Positions 37,854 through 46,513 of a stretch of DNA of 64,000 nt are shown in pieces. This stretch comes from Pseudanabaena yagii GIHE-NHR1. GTDB lineage: Bacteria; Cyanobacteriota; Cyanobacteriia; Pseudanabaenales; Pseudanabaenaceae. Where the stretch lies: the NCBI RefSeq assembly GCF_012863495.1, contig NZ_JAAVJL010000001.1:2166001-2230000 (forward strand), read 5' to 3'. Position numbers and translations under genes: made by a program. The notes beneath the pieces are model-generated. The model did no database searches, was not told the origin of the DNA, and was given only the letters and a program-made list of their open reading frames with translations. Within the stretch, counting starts at the first letter, position 1. The number at the start of each line of letters is the position of its first letter.

Positions 37854-37971
37854 TAAGGGACTTGCGGATAAAAAATGTCCCCCCAAAGTTATCTAGCTTC
37901 GACTTCGCTCAGCTAACGTTGGCTGAGCGGAGTCGAAGCCATAGGTACTTTAACTAATAGCAAGTTCCTAA
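37854..37971 (+). repeat. Interspersed element, copy 2 (118 bp)
   Basis: Terminal repeats TAAGGGACTTGC (37854) and GCAAGTTCCTAA (37960-37971) match at 10 of 12 positions. Central palindrome: AGCTTCGACTTCGCTCAGC, then TAACGTT, then GGCTGAGCGGAGTCGAAGCC. It shares with copy 3 the segment from CTTGCGGATAAAAAATG through GTACTTTA. No coding capacity. Confidence 0.7.
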
Positions 37972-38025
37972 GTCAAAAGTTAATCGCCCCCTAGCCCCCA
38001 ATTCTGGGGGAACAAGAAAATAAAG

Positions 38026-38123
38026 TTCTTTCAAAGTTCCCCAGAATTGGGGGATTTAGGGACTTAGATACAAATTTCTTTCAAAGTCCCCCAGAATTGG
38101 GGGATTTAGGGGGCTTAGATACA
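38026..38123 (+). repeat. Two ~48-bp tandem direct repeats with 50-bp period
   Basis: TTCTTTCAAAGT...CCCCAGAATTGGGGGATTTAGGG...CTTAGATACA occurs at 38026-38072 and 38076-38123 with few differences. The upstream segment CCCCCTAGCCCCCAATTCTG (from about 37986) is the reverse complement of its centre, so the array can fold back. With the element at 37854 this accounts for the 385-bp gap. Confidence 0.65.
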
Positions 38124-38136
38124 TGGAACAACTCCA

Positions 38137-39387
38137 ATGATCGCCAAACTCACTAAAAAACGTTACTCCACCAATCTATTTGACGTTACTCAGGACATCA
38201 TTGGCGCATTGCCTTTGAAGCTGGTTGAGCAATGGCTGAGTAGTGACCAAACCTATGACGATGCCTTAAAGCTACTGGCTAGTCATCAAGTACAGGGTTA
38301 TAGCGTATCCTCTGATTCTGTTGGCTTAACGAAACTATGTCAGCAAAAGGGATTGCTGGAAATTTTGGCAATCATCAACCAACCCAAAAAAATTGTCCAT
38401 AGCTATGGCAAAGCGATCGCTGGCGAAAGCGTAGGTATTTGGGCTGCCGACAATACCCAGATGTTTTATCCCGATCACCTTGAGGCCGTAACCCTTGTAT
38501 CGGCTCTACTCACGATTCAAGATGTGATCAAGCAAACCTGTCAGGTGCAGATTGGTTTGGGCGCTCATTATGGCAGTTTTTATCAAATTAGTGGTGGCTT
38601 GTATGGCATCGAGGCAGATGCGATCGAAGAAATTGCGGAAAACCATACTGACGGTGGCGAGATCTTAATCACTCAAGCGATATGCGATCGCCTGCCAATG
38701 CAGCATAGTTTCAGGCTTGAGGAACGCGATGATCTGCATACAGAACTTGGCAAAATCTATCGCGTATTGGATGGCAAGAGATTAGAAGATTTACAGCCTA
38801 TCGATCAACGCTATCCTATTCCCTATTCTGAAGACTTTTATGTCGATTTATTAGAGTATGAATCTCGCCTAGCTGATCATGATTTTGCCCATTATCTGAC
38901 TCATAAATATATTCAACATAAGGTGGTAGTCCTGATTGAGAGCAAAAATGAAGCTGTGGAAACCCATGAAGTTTCCATGTTCAATCAGCTATCATTTTCA
39001 GCCTTAATGAAAGATATTGGATTACGTCTGATTGGTTCTCAATTAGATGCGGAAATTAAGGTCGTCAGTTCGTTGGGCATCTATGCTTTTGATGAAGCGA
39101 ATATAGCTCTTAGGTTTGCTCAGACTTTTCGCCAAGAACTAGCAAATCAAGGTATTCCCTGTCGTATTGGCATTGATCGGGGTGAAGTGCTGATCTTTAA
39201 TTTATCTGTTGGTACTAGAGATATTGCGGGAATGCCTGTAAATTTGGCATCAAAAATGGCGCAAGACAAAGGCGAATTTGGCAAGCTCTATCTGAGTTAT
39301 GCCTTCAAGGACTTGCTCGATATCAGTGGCTTTAGGGAAATCAAGTATCAAGTTTCGGGCGTGGAGATTACAGCTTATGAAGGGTAA
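38137..39387 (+). CDS. Protein with two degenerate class III cyclase-homology domains
   Basis: 416 residues. Two segments resemble adenylate/guanylate cyclase catalytic domains. The first (about 90-210) has LGAHYGSFYQISGGLYGIEADAIEEIAENHTDGGEILITQAICDRL, comparable to the HxGxV...G...G...N.AARL..A..GEILVS pattern. The second (about 265-410) has CRIGIDRGEVLIFNLSVGTRDIAGMPVNLASKMAQD. The metal-binding Asp pair and the transition-state Arg are not convincingly present, so catalysis is doubtful; an internal pseudo-dimer with a binding role is possible. It precedes the TPM-domain gene by 91 bp on the same strand. This assignment is by motif pattern only. Confidence 0.55.
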   Translation: MIAKLTKKRYSTNLFDVTQDIIGALPLKLVEQWLSSDQTYDDALKLLASHQVQGYSVSSDSVGLTKLCQQKGLLEILAIINQPKKIVHSYGKAIAGESVGIWAADNTQMFYPDHLEAVTLVSALLTIQDVIKQTCQVQIGLGAHYGSFYQISGGLYGIEADAIEEIAENHTDGGEILITQAICDRLPMQHSFRLEERDDLHTELGKIYRVLDGKRLEDLQPIDQRYPIPYSEDFYVDLLEYESRLADHDFAHYLTHKYIQHKVVVLIESKNEAVETHEVSMFNQLSFSALMKDIGLRLIGSQLDAEIKVVSSLGIYAFDEANIALRFAQTFRQELANQGIPCRIGIDRGEVLIFNLSVGTRDIAGMPVNLASKMAQDKGEFGKLYLSYAFKDLLDISGFREIKYQVSGVEITAYEG

Positions 39388-39421
39388 TTGGTTCAAAAAT
39401 TGCTTATTAAATATAAGAACT

Positions 39422-39462
39422 CAAACCCTGTGGCGCAAGCGCAGCTTGCGCCACAGGGTTTG
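39422..39462. terminator. 19-bp perfect hairpin with GCA loop between the cyclase-like and TPM genes
   Basis: Arms 39422-39440 and 39444-39462. It ends 17 bp before the TPM start codon, so it either terminates the upstream gene or masks the start region. Confidence 0.65.
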
Positions 39463-39478
39463 GCATTGGTTCTTAATT

Positions 39479-41167
39479 ATGCCCAGCTACCTATTGCTCC
39501 TATGGGCAGTGCTTTTACCTGTAAATTCGCTATGGGCAATTCCCATTAGTGACATTCCCAATCCGCGTAAACTGAATGGAACTTGGGTAAGTGATGTTGC
39601 GAATATCTTAAGCCCAGAGACAGAAGCACAACTGAATCAACGCATTAATCGATTGGTTGCGAAAAATGGATCAGAAATTGCCGTCGTGACAGTACCCAAT
39701 ACTTCTCCCGCGATTACCGTCAAATCCTATGCTACTGAGCTATTTAATAATTGGGGCATCGGCAAACGGGGAATCGATAATGGGGTGTTATTTCTAATTG
39801 CTGTAAAGGAACGCCGCCTTGAAATTGAAACTGGACGCGATATTGCGCCATATATTAGCGATCGCCAAGTTGCTCAAATTATTACGGATTTGATTACACC
39901 TGAGTTTAAGCGTCAGAACTTTGATCGTGGCATTATTAATGGAGTTGAGGAGATTGCAGGGCGCATTGAGAAAATTAATTTTTATCCTTTCCCCTTCACC
40001 CCGATTTATAGCAGTCTTGGAATTGTCGGTATCGCGATCGCCATTAGTGGCGGCATATTATGTACTAAAAAGATTAAAGGCTGGACTCAAAAATTACCAA
40101 CTATTGAACCCAACTTCCAAAATTCTGTTGTTTTTCAAGTCAAAATTCCTCAACTAGATGAGTTCGCAAATTTAGAAATGTGGTTGATGGGATCAGGACT
40201 AGTAGCACTTTCAATTAGCACTAATGCGTGGGTCTTGTCCCAAGAGGTTTGGACAAACCTATTCATCAATCCATTTAACCAATTTATCGCAACTTTACTT
40301 GTCAATTTGATCATTGCGATCGCTATTCTTCCCATTTGGCTTGGACTTGAAAGGGTTTGGCTCAAACAATTAGCTCAAGTATTTGAATATCCTATACAGC
40401 GTTATGAAGTCGATCAGGTAAGTGTCCTGTTATTACGAAAATCCTATCTGATTTTAGTTTTTCATCTTCCTGCGATCGCGATCGCATGGCTCTTAGGAAA
40501 TACTACGATTTTATTAACGATTCCTAATCATTTAGTATTTTCGATCACTAGCTTGCTGATCGCGCTAGGCTATCAATTTTGGGAAATGTCCCTTGTGGAT
40601 CATATGTATCTGGATACGCGACCAGTCAAAGATACTTTCTTTTGTCAAACCTGTCGCCAGCGCACGCAAAAACTCGCCAGTGACATGGTGAACCAATATT
40701 TGAAAAAGCCTGAGCTAAGTGGAGTTGAGCTAGGCAATGCGACCTATGATCTTTACTATTGCGATCGCTGTCATCCGCTAACTAATAGCTCTAATAGCAA
40801 GAAATTCCGCAATCATGCCTATTGTCTTCCCCATATTCAGGATCAGTCAATTTGTCCGAGATGTAGTTATCCAACGGTAATTAAGGTCACTCCAAAGCAG
40901 ACTCGCAAATCGAAGAAGTTTCCTAAACAGGGTTCTCAAGAGGCAATCGGAATTCTGCAATGTCAAAACTGTTTTCATGAGGAGCCAGTCTATCCCTATG
41001 TTGCGCCTGTAAGTAGTTCTAGTTACTTTAGTGATTACAGTTCTAGTTATGAGTCATCGAGTAGTTCTAGCAGCTATGATTCCTATGATTATGGTAGTAG
41101 CTCATCTTCTTCTAGCGATTTTGGTGGTGGCGGCAGTGATGGTGGTGGTGCTGGCGGTGATTGGTAA
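39479..41167 (+). CDS. TPM-domain membrane protein with zinc-ribbon and Ser/Gly-rich tail
   Basis: 562 residues from ATG 39479; the frame is open to 39299 but that part overlaps the preceding gene and a hairpin. The signal peptide (LLLLWAVLLPVNSLWA) is followed by a TPM/Psb32-like domain (about 30-160: GTWVSDVANILSPETEAQLNQRI, IAVVTVPN, GIDNGVLFLIAVKERRLEIETGRDI). Several transmembrane helices come next, then four CxxC pairs (CQTC, CDRC, CPRC, CQNC) that look like zinc ribbons. The tail is poly-Ser then GGGGSDGGGAGGDW, typical of the YgcG-like group. TPM domains occur in photosystem II repair proteins (TLP18.3/Psb32) and in general membrane proteins; the exact role here is unknown. Confidence 0.8.
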   Translation: MPSYLLLLWAVLLPVNSLWAIPISDIPNPRKLNGTWVSDVANILSPETEAQLNQRINRLVAKNGSEIAVVTVPNTSPAITVKSYATELFNNWGIGKRGIDNGVLFLIAVKERRLEIETGRDIAPYISDRQVAQIITDLITPEFKRQNFDRGIINGVEEIAGRIEKINFYPFPFTPIYSSLGIVGIAIAISGGILCTKKIKGWTQKLPTIEPNFQNSVVFQVKIPQLDEFANLEMWLMGSGLVALSISTNAWVLSQEVWTNLFINPFNQFIATLLVNLIIAIAILPIWLGLERVWLKQLAQVFEYPIQRYEVDQVSVLLLRKSYLILVFHLPAIAIAWLLGNTTILLTIPNHLVFSITSLLIALGYQFWEMSLVDHMYLDTRPVKDTFFCQTCRQRTQKLASDMVNQYLKKPELSGVELGNATYDLYYCDRCHPLTNSSNSKKFRNHAYCLPHIQDQSICPRCSYPTVIKVTPKQTRKSKKFPKQGSQEAIGILQCQNCFHEEPVYPYVAPVSSSSYFSDYSSSYESSSSSSSYDSYDYGSSSSSSSDFGGGGSDGGGAGGDW

Positions 41168-41168
41168 C

Positions 41169-41192
41169 ATGGCGGCACTTTAGCGCCGCCAT
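41169..41192. terminator. 8-bp hairpin between convergent genes
   Basis: ATGGCGGC / GCCGCCAT, 8-base loop, between the stops of the TPM gene and the 5'-nucleotidase gene. Confidence 0.45.
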
Positions 41193-41201
41193 TGTGATTG
41201 A

Positions 41202-42860
41202 TTATTGATGAACAATACGATTCTCTGTTGTTACTTGTATTGGTGAACTGGCGCTGATATATTCAGCGATCGCATCCGATAGCAGATACCCAGTTTCTAA
41301 CAGATTTTTACCTTCCGCAAAGGTGCGATAACCATCACCACCAGAAGCGAGGAAGTTATTTGTGGCTACCTTATAAATTGCCTTGGGATTCAATAATTGG
41401 AAGTTACCTGAAGCATCTTTAACTTCTACTTTCGTAACTCGCTTGCCTGCGGGAAGTTTCGCATTCCATACAAAGCGAATTCCTGCCACTTGGGGAAATC
41501 TGCCTTCCCCTTGCTCCGCCATACTTACACCACTCTCTAATGTTTCTTGTAACTGCTTGCCAGTTAACTCTACCCTTGTAATCGTATTGCCAAAGGGAAG
41601 TGATTCCAAGACATTGCCCATCGTGATATTGCCTAGAGGGAATCCATTGCGAATTCCACCCGCATTGATTAGAGCAACTTGGACTTGATCTATCTTTGTT
41701 TTTGCCAAGATCGCATCAGCAATCAAATTGCCTAAAGCTGTTTCGCTAGTGCGTAGTTTAACGCGATCGCCATCTAGCGCTACCAAAGATTTACCGATAA
41801 CCTTTTGACGTAATGCTTCAATTGGTGCTGCATAGGCTTTGAGTTTATCGACAAATTCTTGATTGGGTTTGATACTTTCGTCAATGGCATGGGGTTTACC
41901 TGCCCAAGCAATCAACTTACCCGTGCGATCGAAACTCACCGACAGATCGCCTAAATATTTACCCCATTCCCAATCCGTAACTACTAATACAGGTTCTTTG
42001 GTTCCATTCTTCTCAACCAATGGATAGGGATGATTAGCATTGGGAATATTGCCAACGGATGTATGGCTATGACCACCAATGATAATATCAATATCAGGGA
42101 CTTTTCGCGCTAATGTGACATCATTCTCAAATCCAATGTGAGTTAGGGCAATAATTTTATTAATTCCCTGTTGTTTGAGAGCCGATATTGAAGTTTGTGC
42201 TGCCGCGATCGGATCAGTAAACTTCACTCCATCACCAACATTGGCTAATATCGCCGTGTCAGGAGTCGTCAAGCCAAATACACCAATCTTTTCGCCCTTC
42301 ACATCAAGAATATACCAAGGACGAACTTTGCCATAGAGAGGTGATTCGGGTGCAATGTCGATATTTGCGGAAATGATGGGAAATTTTGCCTTAGCGATGA
42401 AGTCGGCGAGGACTTGCTGACCGCGATCAAATTCATGATTACCAATGGTTCCTGCATCGTAGGCAAGGGCATTATAAAAATCGAGATCTGCCTGTCCGAG
42501 ATATTGATTGAAATAGAGCGTGCCTTGAAAAATATCGCCTGCATCCAATAGCAGTAGAGGCTCTTGATTGGTTTTATTCTCCGCTCGGATTTGATCGATG
42601 AGAGTACGGCGACGAGCGATTCCCCCCAACAGGCGATCGCCATATTTGACAGGTTCTAAATGTGCGTGATGATCGTTGGTGTGCAAAATCCTCAGTGAGA
42701 AGCGACTCTCCTGTGCAACAACATTTAACAATGCAGGAGAAACGGCAATCAGAAAGGTAATCACGAAAGCTACGAATATCTGAAAAGATCGCCTCATTTG
42801 CGGTTTCAGTTTTAAATAATTGGCGATCGCTTTTAAACTATTCTTCGCTTTCACAGTCAT
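41202..42860 (-). CDS. Periplasmic 5'-nucleotidase / metallophosphatase (UshA-like)
   Basis: 552 residues from ATG 42860, with AAGGG just upstream. N-terminal hydrophobic export signal (IFVAFVITFLIAVSPALLNVVAQ). Calcineurin-like metallophosphatase domain: ILHTNDHHAHLEP, LLDAGDIFQGT, GNHEFDRG, ALTHIGFENDV and GGHSHT ligate two metals. The C-terminal 5'-nucleotidase domain begins near LRTSETALGNLIADAIL and contains the substrate loop NAGGIRNGFPLG. It hydrolyses extracellular nucleotides, UDP-sugars or cyclic nucleotides to release phosphate. Single gene. Confidence 0.9.
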   Translation of the reverse strand: MTVKAKNSLKAIANYLKLKPQMRRSFQIFVAFVITFLIAVSPALLNVVAQESRFSLRILHTNDHHAHLEPVKYGDRLLGGIARRRTLIDQIRAENKTNQEPLLLLDAGDIFQGTLYFNQYLGQADLDFYNALAYDAGTIGNHEFDRGQQVLADFIAKAKFPIISANIDIAPESPLYGKVRPWYILDVKGEKIGVFGLTTPDTAILANVGDGVKFTDPIAAAQTSISALKQQGINKIIALTHIGFENDVTLARKVPDIDIIIGGHSHTSVGNIPNANHPYPLVEKNGTKEPVLVVTDWEWGKYLGDLSVSFDRTGKLIAWAGKPHAIDESIKPNQEFVDKLKAYAAPIEALRQKVIGKSLVALDGDRVKLRTSETALGNLIADAILAKTKIDQVQVALINAGGIRNGFPLGNITMGNVLESLPFGNTITRVELTGKQLQETLESGVSMAEQGEGRFPQVAGIRFVWNAKLPAGKRVTKVEVKDASGNFQLLNPKAIYKVATNNFLASGGDGYRTFAEGKNLLETGYLLSDAIAEYISASSPIQVTTENRIVHQ

Positions 42861-43066
42861 CACCCTTAGATTTATCTTGATTTTTATGCCTCAAGTGTGA
42901 GGTCGCACAAATCAGCACTCTACACTTATCTATCAGAGACCAAATATAGCCTATTTTGGGAATGCTTTGCCCAGAACTTGGCAACGTGGGGATATGCGAT
43001 CGGTGAAGGTGGATGATGGAATTTTAAATAGATAGAACTGTAGATACTGTCTTGAGTAGCAAAAAG

Positions 43067-44053
43067 TCAAGAGGGAATTTGAACAAAATTGGGATCGAAA
43101 GAACGCTGAGACTTGAGAACGCCAAAGACCTGTCGTAACAGCTTGTTCATGACAGCGCCAATGACAGACATTTTGGACTTACCCTTAGCCGTAAGGCGAT
43201 CGCAGAAAGCAGCAATCGGTGAATTATAAAGCCGAGCAACAATCGCAGGCATAAATAGAGCTTTACGCAAACGCGAATTACCAATTTTAGATAAACGTGG
43301 TTTGCCATGAATCGAAGAACCAGAAGAAAACTCACGGGGAGTTAAACCTGCAAAAGCGGCTAGTTGATCAGCAGTATCAAAGGCAGAAATATCACGAATT
43401 TCTGCGAGTAATACAGTTGCAGTCAAATCAGCAATACCAGGAATGGAAGTCAATAAATCCCGTTGCGATTTCAAATGAGGGTGTTGATCAAAGTGCTGAC
43501 GGATCAATTTCTTGGTCATCTCAATTTGCTCTTTGAGAAAATCAATGTGGGCAGTAATTGCCTCAACCAAAATTGGGTCAGCCGTAGTAAGACGATTCTG
43601 CTCTTGTTGCTGCATAGCGGTTAAGCTATCTAAACGATGCACCAATGCTTGAAGTTGCTCAATTTCTAATGGTGGTGGTGTCCATGGTGCAGGTTTTAAA
43701 GCAGCACAAAATCTGGCAATAACTTTGGCATCAGCACGGTCTGTTTTTGTGCGACTTAATTCACTCTTGCCAAAGGCTTTGGGACGTGATGGATTGACGA
43801 TACTTACTTTGTATCCTCTTTCTACTAAGAATCTAGCTAAAGCATTACCGTAAGTACTGGTGGCTTCCATGCAGCTATGCAAGTTTGTCACATTTTGAAG
43901 GTTTAGCCATTCTTGTAATTCAGCAAATCCTTCAGGATTGTTGGCAAATACTTTGCTCTTAATTTTGGCGTTACCTTGGATGAGGGCAACATCAAATTTG
44001 GCTTTGCTGATATCTATTCCTAAAACATCACATACTTCATTGTTATTGTTCAT
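43067..44053 (-). CDS. IS110-family transposase (DEDD recombinase)
   Basis: 328 residues. N-terminal RuvC-like DEDD domain: GIDISKAKFDVALI, CMEATSTYGNALARFL, KTDRADAKVIARF. C-terminal transposase-20 domain: LLTSIPGIADLTATVLLAEIRDISAFDTADQLAAFAGLTPREFSSGSSIHGKPRLSKIGNSRLRKALFMPA with the catalytic Ser region. Complete and without stops, so possibly active. Programmable bridge-RNA-guided recombination is established for the IS110 family member IS621. Confidence 0.93.
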   Translation of the reverse strand: MNNNNEVCDVLGIDISKAKFDVALIQGNAKIKSKVFANNPEGFAELQEWLNLQNVTNLHSCMEATSTYGNALARFLVERGYKVSIVNPSRPKAFGKSELSRTKTDRADAKVIARFCAALKPAPWTPPPLEIEQLQALVHRLDSLTAMQQQEQNRLTTADPILVEAITAHIDFLKEQIEMTKKLIRQHFDQHPHLKSQRDLLTSIPGIADLTATVLLAEIRDISAFDTADQLAAFAGLTPREFSSGSSIHGKPRLSKIGNSRLRKALFMPAIVARLYNSPIAAFCDRLTAKGKSKMSVIGAVMNKLLRQVFGVLKSQRSFDPNFVQIPS

Positions 44054-44305
44054 CAGTGGTTTCAGTCCTCTTGCTAGATTTGTCCATCAAGCAATCAGTG
44101 GTATTGAACTATCCTTGTGAATGCAGGTTTACCTGTTGGGCGACCTCTGATACTGTCCAGTCTTTACTTGTTTCTACTGTCTAAGCAGAGACAACTCTAT
44201 CTACAGTTCGGGCTTGGTGTCCCTAGGGGCAAAACGAGTTTATCTTTGCTTTTGCTTGTTTGGATTGTAGTAAAGATTTTATCTTTTACTTTTCTTCCTA
44301 GATAC
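44054..44305 (-). ncRNA. Candidate IS110 bridge-RNA region
   Basis: Non-coding segment directly upstream of the transposase start, inside the inferred element. In IS110 elements this end encodes the bridge RNA that pairs with target and donor DNA. Position and size fit; I could not fold it or identify the guide loops by eye. No other explanation for this stretch is visible. Confidence 0.35.
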
Positions 44306-44411
44306 AAGGGGCAAAGTAATTTCTAATACACCGTTTAAATAAACAATTCTTGATCTGCGCTTGTCACCAAGGTCTTGGAGGATAGATTCAAATTGTTGCC
44401 AGTTGATATCG

Positions 44412-44421
44412 TGGAGGACTG
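44412..44421. repeat. ISAs1 target-site duplication, left copy
   Basis: TGGAGGACTG, identical to 46504-46513 on the other side of the ISAs1 element. Removing the element and one copy restores the Uma2 frame. Confidence 0.9.
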
Positions 44422-44491
44422 CAGGGCAACCGCATAAAAAAGTCAAAGGTTAAGGAGATGAATAAGATAAGCCAGATCCCAAGCCGCCTTA

Positions 44492-45365
44492 GAAAGCATT
44501 TAAGAAAGCAAGGGCGCACTAAAACAGGTATGAATACTGGTGAAGTCTAGTATCAGCCAGCCAAAATGCGCCAAGCCTATAATACCGATTTATCCAATGA
44601 AGAGTGGGAAATAATAGCACCAATGATGCCAAAACCATCAAAATTGGGGAGACCACCAAAAACAAATTTTCGGGAAGTGCTGAATGGGATTTTCTACATA
44701 GCCAAGAATGGTTGTACATGGGAAAATCTGCCCCATGATTTGCCACCATATTCAACGGTCTACTTCTACTTTCAAAGATGGACAAAAACAGGAGTTATAG
44801 CTGAAATCAATTACCAGATAAGCACACAAGTACGATTAGCTGATGGTCGAGAAGCAACACCGAGTCTAGCCAGTCTCGATAGTCAAAGTATTAAAACCAT
44901 GGATAGTGCAGGTAGTCGTGGTATTGATGGTGGAAAAAAGGTCAAGGGTCGCAAACGCTTCATCATGGTTGATACGTTAGGGTTAGTCTTTGGCGCTCTC
45001 GTATGCCCAGCAAATGTTGGGGAGAGAGCAGGAGCGATGAGACTATTAGCAAATCTCAAGTATCCACTGAGCCGCTTACAAAAGATATTAGTTGACAAGG
45101 GATTCTCTGGCGAGGATATCACCCAGTGGGTTAAAGACAACTTTAGTTGCACTTGGGAAGTAAGCAAACGGGCTGAAGCGCAGAAAGGTTTTGTTGTTGA
45201 ATCAAAGCGTTGGGTAGTGGAGAGAACCTTTGCTTGGATAGGCAAATATCGTAGACTTAGCAAGGACTATGAATTTTATGAGAATATCTCGGAGTCGTTT
45301 ATTTACATAGCTTTGATCCGAAAAATGCTTAAAAATCTTACTGCTGTCAATTCTTAAATGCTTTC
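44492..45365 (+). mobile_element. IS5-family element (IS1031/ISL2-like) nested in ISAs1
   Basis: Perfect 15-bp inverted repeats GAAAGCATTTAAGAA (44492-44506) and TTCTTAAATGCTTTC (45351-45365), flanked by TTA on both sides (44489-44491, 45366-45368), as expected for groups of IS5 that duplicate TNA. Excision restores the ISAs1 transposase frame ...MRVKRNKAAWDLAYL... Confidence 0.93.
44566..45357 (+). CDS. IS5-family DDE transposase
   Basis: 263 residues, complete. N-terminal DUF4096-like domain: LSNEEWEIIAPMMPKPSKLGRPPKTNFREVLNGIFYIAKNGCTWENLPHDLPPYSTVYFYFQRW. Catalytic region: Asp in ASLDSQSIK, Asp in KILVDKGFSG and Glu in RWVVERTFAWIGKYRRLSKDYE, the DDE triad with the IS5 Y-R-E-type spacing. 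Single ORF without frameshift. Intact terminal repeats suggest it can still move. Confidence 0.93.
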   Translation: MRQAYNTDLSNEEWEIIAPMMPKPSKLGRPPKTNFREVLNGIFYIAKNGCTWENLPHDLPPYSTVYFYFQRWTKTGVIAEINYQISTQVRLADGREATPSLASLDSQSIKTMDSAGSRGIDGGKKVKGRKRFIMVDTLGLVFGALVCPANVGERAGAMRLLANLKYPLSRLQKILVDKGFSGEDITQWVKDNFSCTWEVSKRAEAQKGFVVESKRWVVERTFAWIGKYRRLSKDYEFYENISESFIYIALIRKMLKNLTAVNS

Positions 45366-45411
45366 TTATTACGTTTCACCCGCATACTGAACTTAGAAGA
45401 CTTATCGCGAC

Positions 45412-46443
45412 TTAAGAGATTAAGAGCAAAGTGACGCAGCATCGCCATATTTTCAGGAGAATTATCTTTGCGAATACAGCATCTTCGTGAAAAGAGACAT
45501 CTAAAACCCAATGTAAAGAATTTTCAATCGACCAATGAGTACGAACAGCATTGGCAATAAGAGCAGCATTAGAAGGCAAGCTAGAAAGGTAGTAGCGATT
45601 TTCAGTGGAGACTTTCCCATTGATTCTGCGTTCACTTTGAACTAAGGCAATAGTCTGTAAACCAGCCCATAGAGGCAATTGAGTCAGGTAATCCAAGTTA
45701 GATAAAGTCCAACAACGTCGAATTTCTAAACGCCCATGTCCTTTATCTATGGACTGGCAAAAGTCATGGTCTACATCCACAAAATCAGTGTTTATAGCTT
45801 GCTCAAATAACCACTGCACATCTTCAAATAGTCCTCCCTGATTACCTTTGAGCGCTAAGACATAATCGGCTCCTTGTTGCACGATTTGGCTAGCTATTTC
45901 TTTCTGGCAGCCCATTGCGTCAATCGTCACAATACAACCTTTAATTTCCAGCAGTTTTAATAACTCTGGTATGGCGGTGATTTCGTTGGATTTTTCATCG
46001 ACTTTGCATTGACCTAATACCAACCGATTTGCGCTTGCCCATGCACTCACCATGTGAATTGCGCCTTTGTCTGCTCCTCGGTCGTAGGATTGTCTCAAGG
46101 TTTTGCCATCAATGGCTACTACCTCTCCCTGCAGCGCTTGACTTACTGATTTCACCCAACTGATGAAGCTATTTTGCATCTGTTGCGGGTTCAGTCGTGC
46201 AAACACTCTTGCAAATGTGTCATCACAGGGTATCCCATTCGGTAATTGCAGAAATGTCCCCAGCCATTCTTGTTTTGATGCTCCAAATAGCGCTATGTCT
46301 TCCCAGTTTTCTCCCCCACTTATCACCGCGCAAATTGCGATTACGATTATGTCTAGCAAGTTATGCTCTTTCCCCCGATTATCTCTCGGGTCTTCTACTC
46401 CTTCAAAGTGTCTTAGCAAACTGACTTCGATAGGGGTATTCAT
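45412..46443 (-). pseudogene. ISAs1-family transposase, frameshifted and IS5-interrupted
   Basis: The N-terminal and central parts are normal: GVEDPRDNRGKEHNLLDIIVIAICAVISG, VAIDGKTLRQSYDRG, IVTIDAMGCQKEIASQIV, YVLALKGNQG, and WSIENSLHWVLDVSF. At 45477-45480 one T (coding strand) is missing: with it the frame would read HEDACIRKDNSPENMAMLRHFALNLL, the family's normal end, in place of AVFAKIILLKIW. The corrected frame then runs into the IS5 element and resumes beyond it, to a stop near 44450. The transposase is therefore doubly inactivated. Confidence 0.88.
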
Positions 46444-46503
46444 TGCTGTTTTACTTTTGTTATTTTCTCCTAATTTTATTCACTTTTTTATGCGGTTGCC
46501 CTG

Positions 46504-46513
46504 TGGAGGACTG
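46504..46513. repeat. ISAs1 target-site duplication, right copy
   Basis: TGGAGGACTG directly after the right terminal repeat; identical to 44412-44421. Confidence 0.9.

Larger units (their letters stand above)
43041..44305 (-). mobile_element. IS110-family insertion sequence
   Basis: About 1,260 bp around a full-length IS110 transposase. The upstream boundary is placed at 44305 because the frame of the disrupted Uma2 gene (…VLEITLPL) stops resembling its family exactly there. The 7-mer TAGATAC occurs at both proposed ends, 43041-43047 and 44299-44305, consistent with a shared core sequence. IS110 elements have no terminal inverted repeats, so the ends are inference. About 250 bp of non-coding DNA precede the transposase, the size expected for a bridge-RNA region. 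Confidence 0.6.
44422..46503 (-). mobile_element. ISAs1-family element carrying a nested IS5
   Basis: Ends in perfect 22-bp inverted repeats beginning CAGGGCAACCGCATAAAAAA (44422-44443 and 46482-46503), flanked by the 10-bp target duplication TGGAGGACTG. Total 2,082 bp; 1,205 bp without the nested IS5 copy and its 3-bp target duplication. Confidence 0.93.

Noticed and set aside
39299-39478. Longer start of the TPM-domain protein, overlapping the cyclase-like gene
   Set aside because: The overlap spans a strong hairpin and lacks family similarity; a clear signal peptide begins at 39479.
42957-42972. Third copy of the GGGAATGCTTTGCCC arm as a complete element
   Set aside because: Only one arm is present and no partner arm was found nearby.
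44519-44785. Minus-strand frame within the IS5 element
   Set aside because: Shadow of the complete plus-strand transposase.
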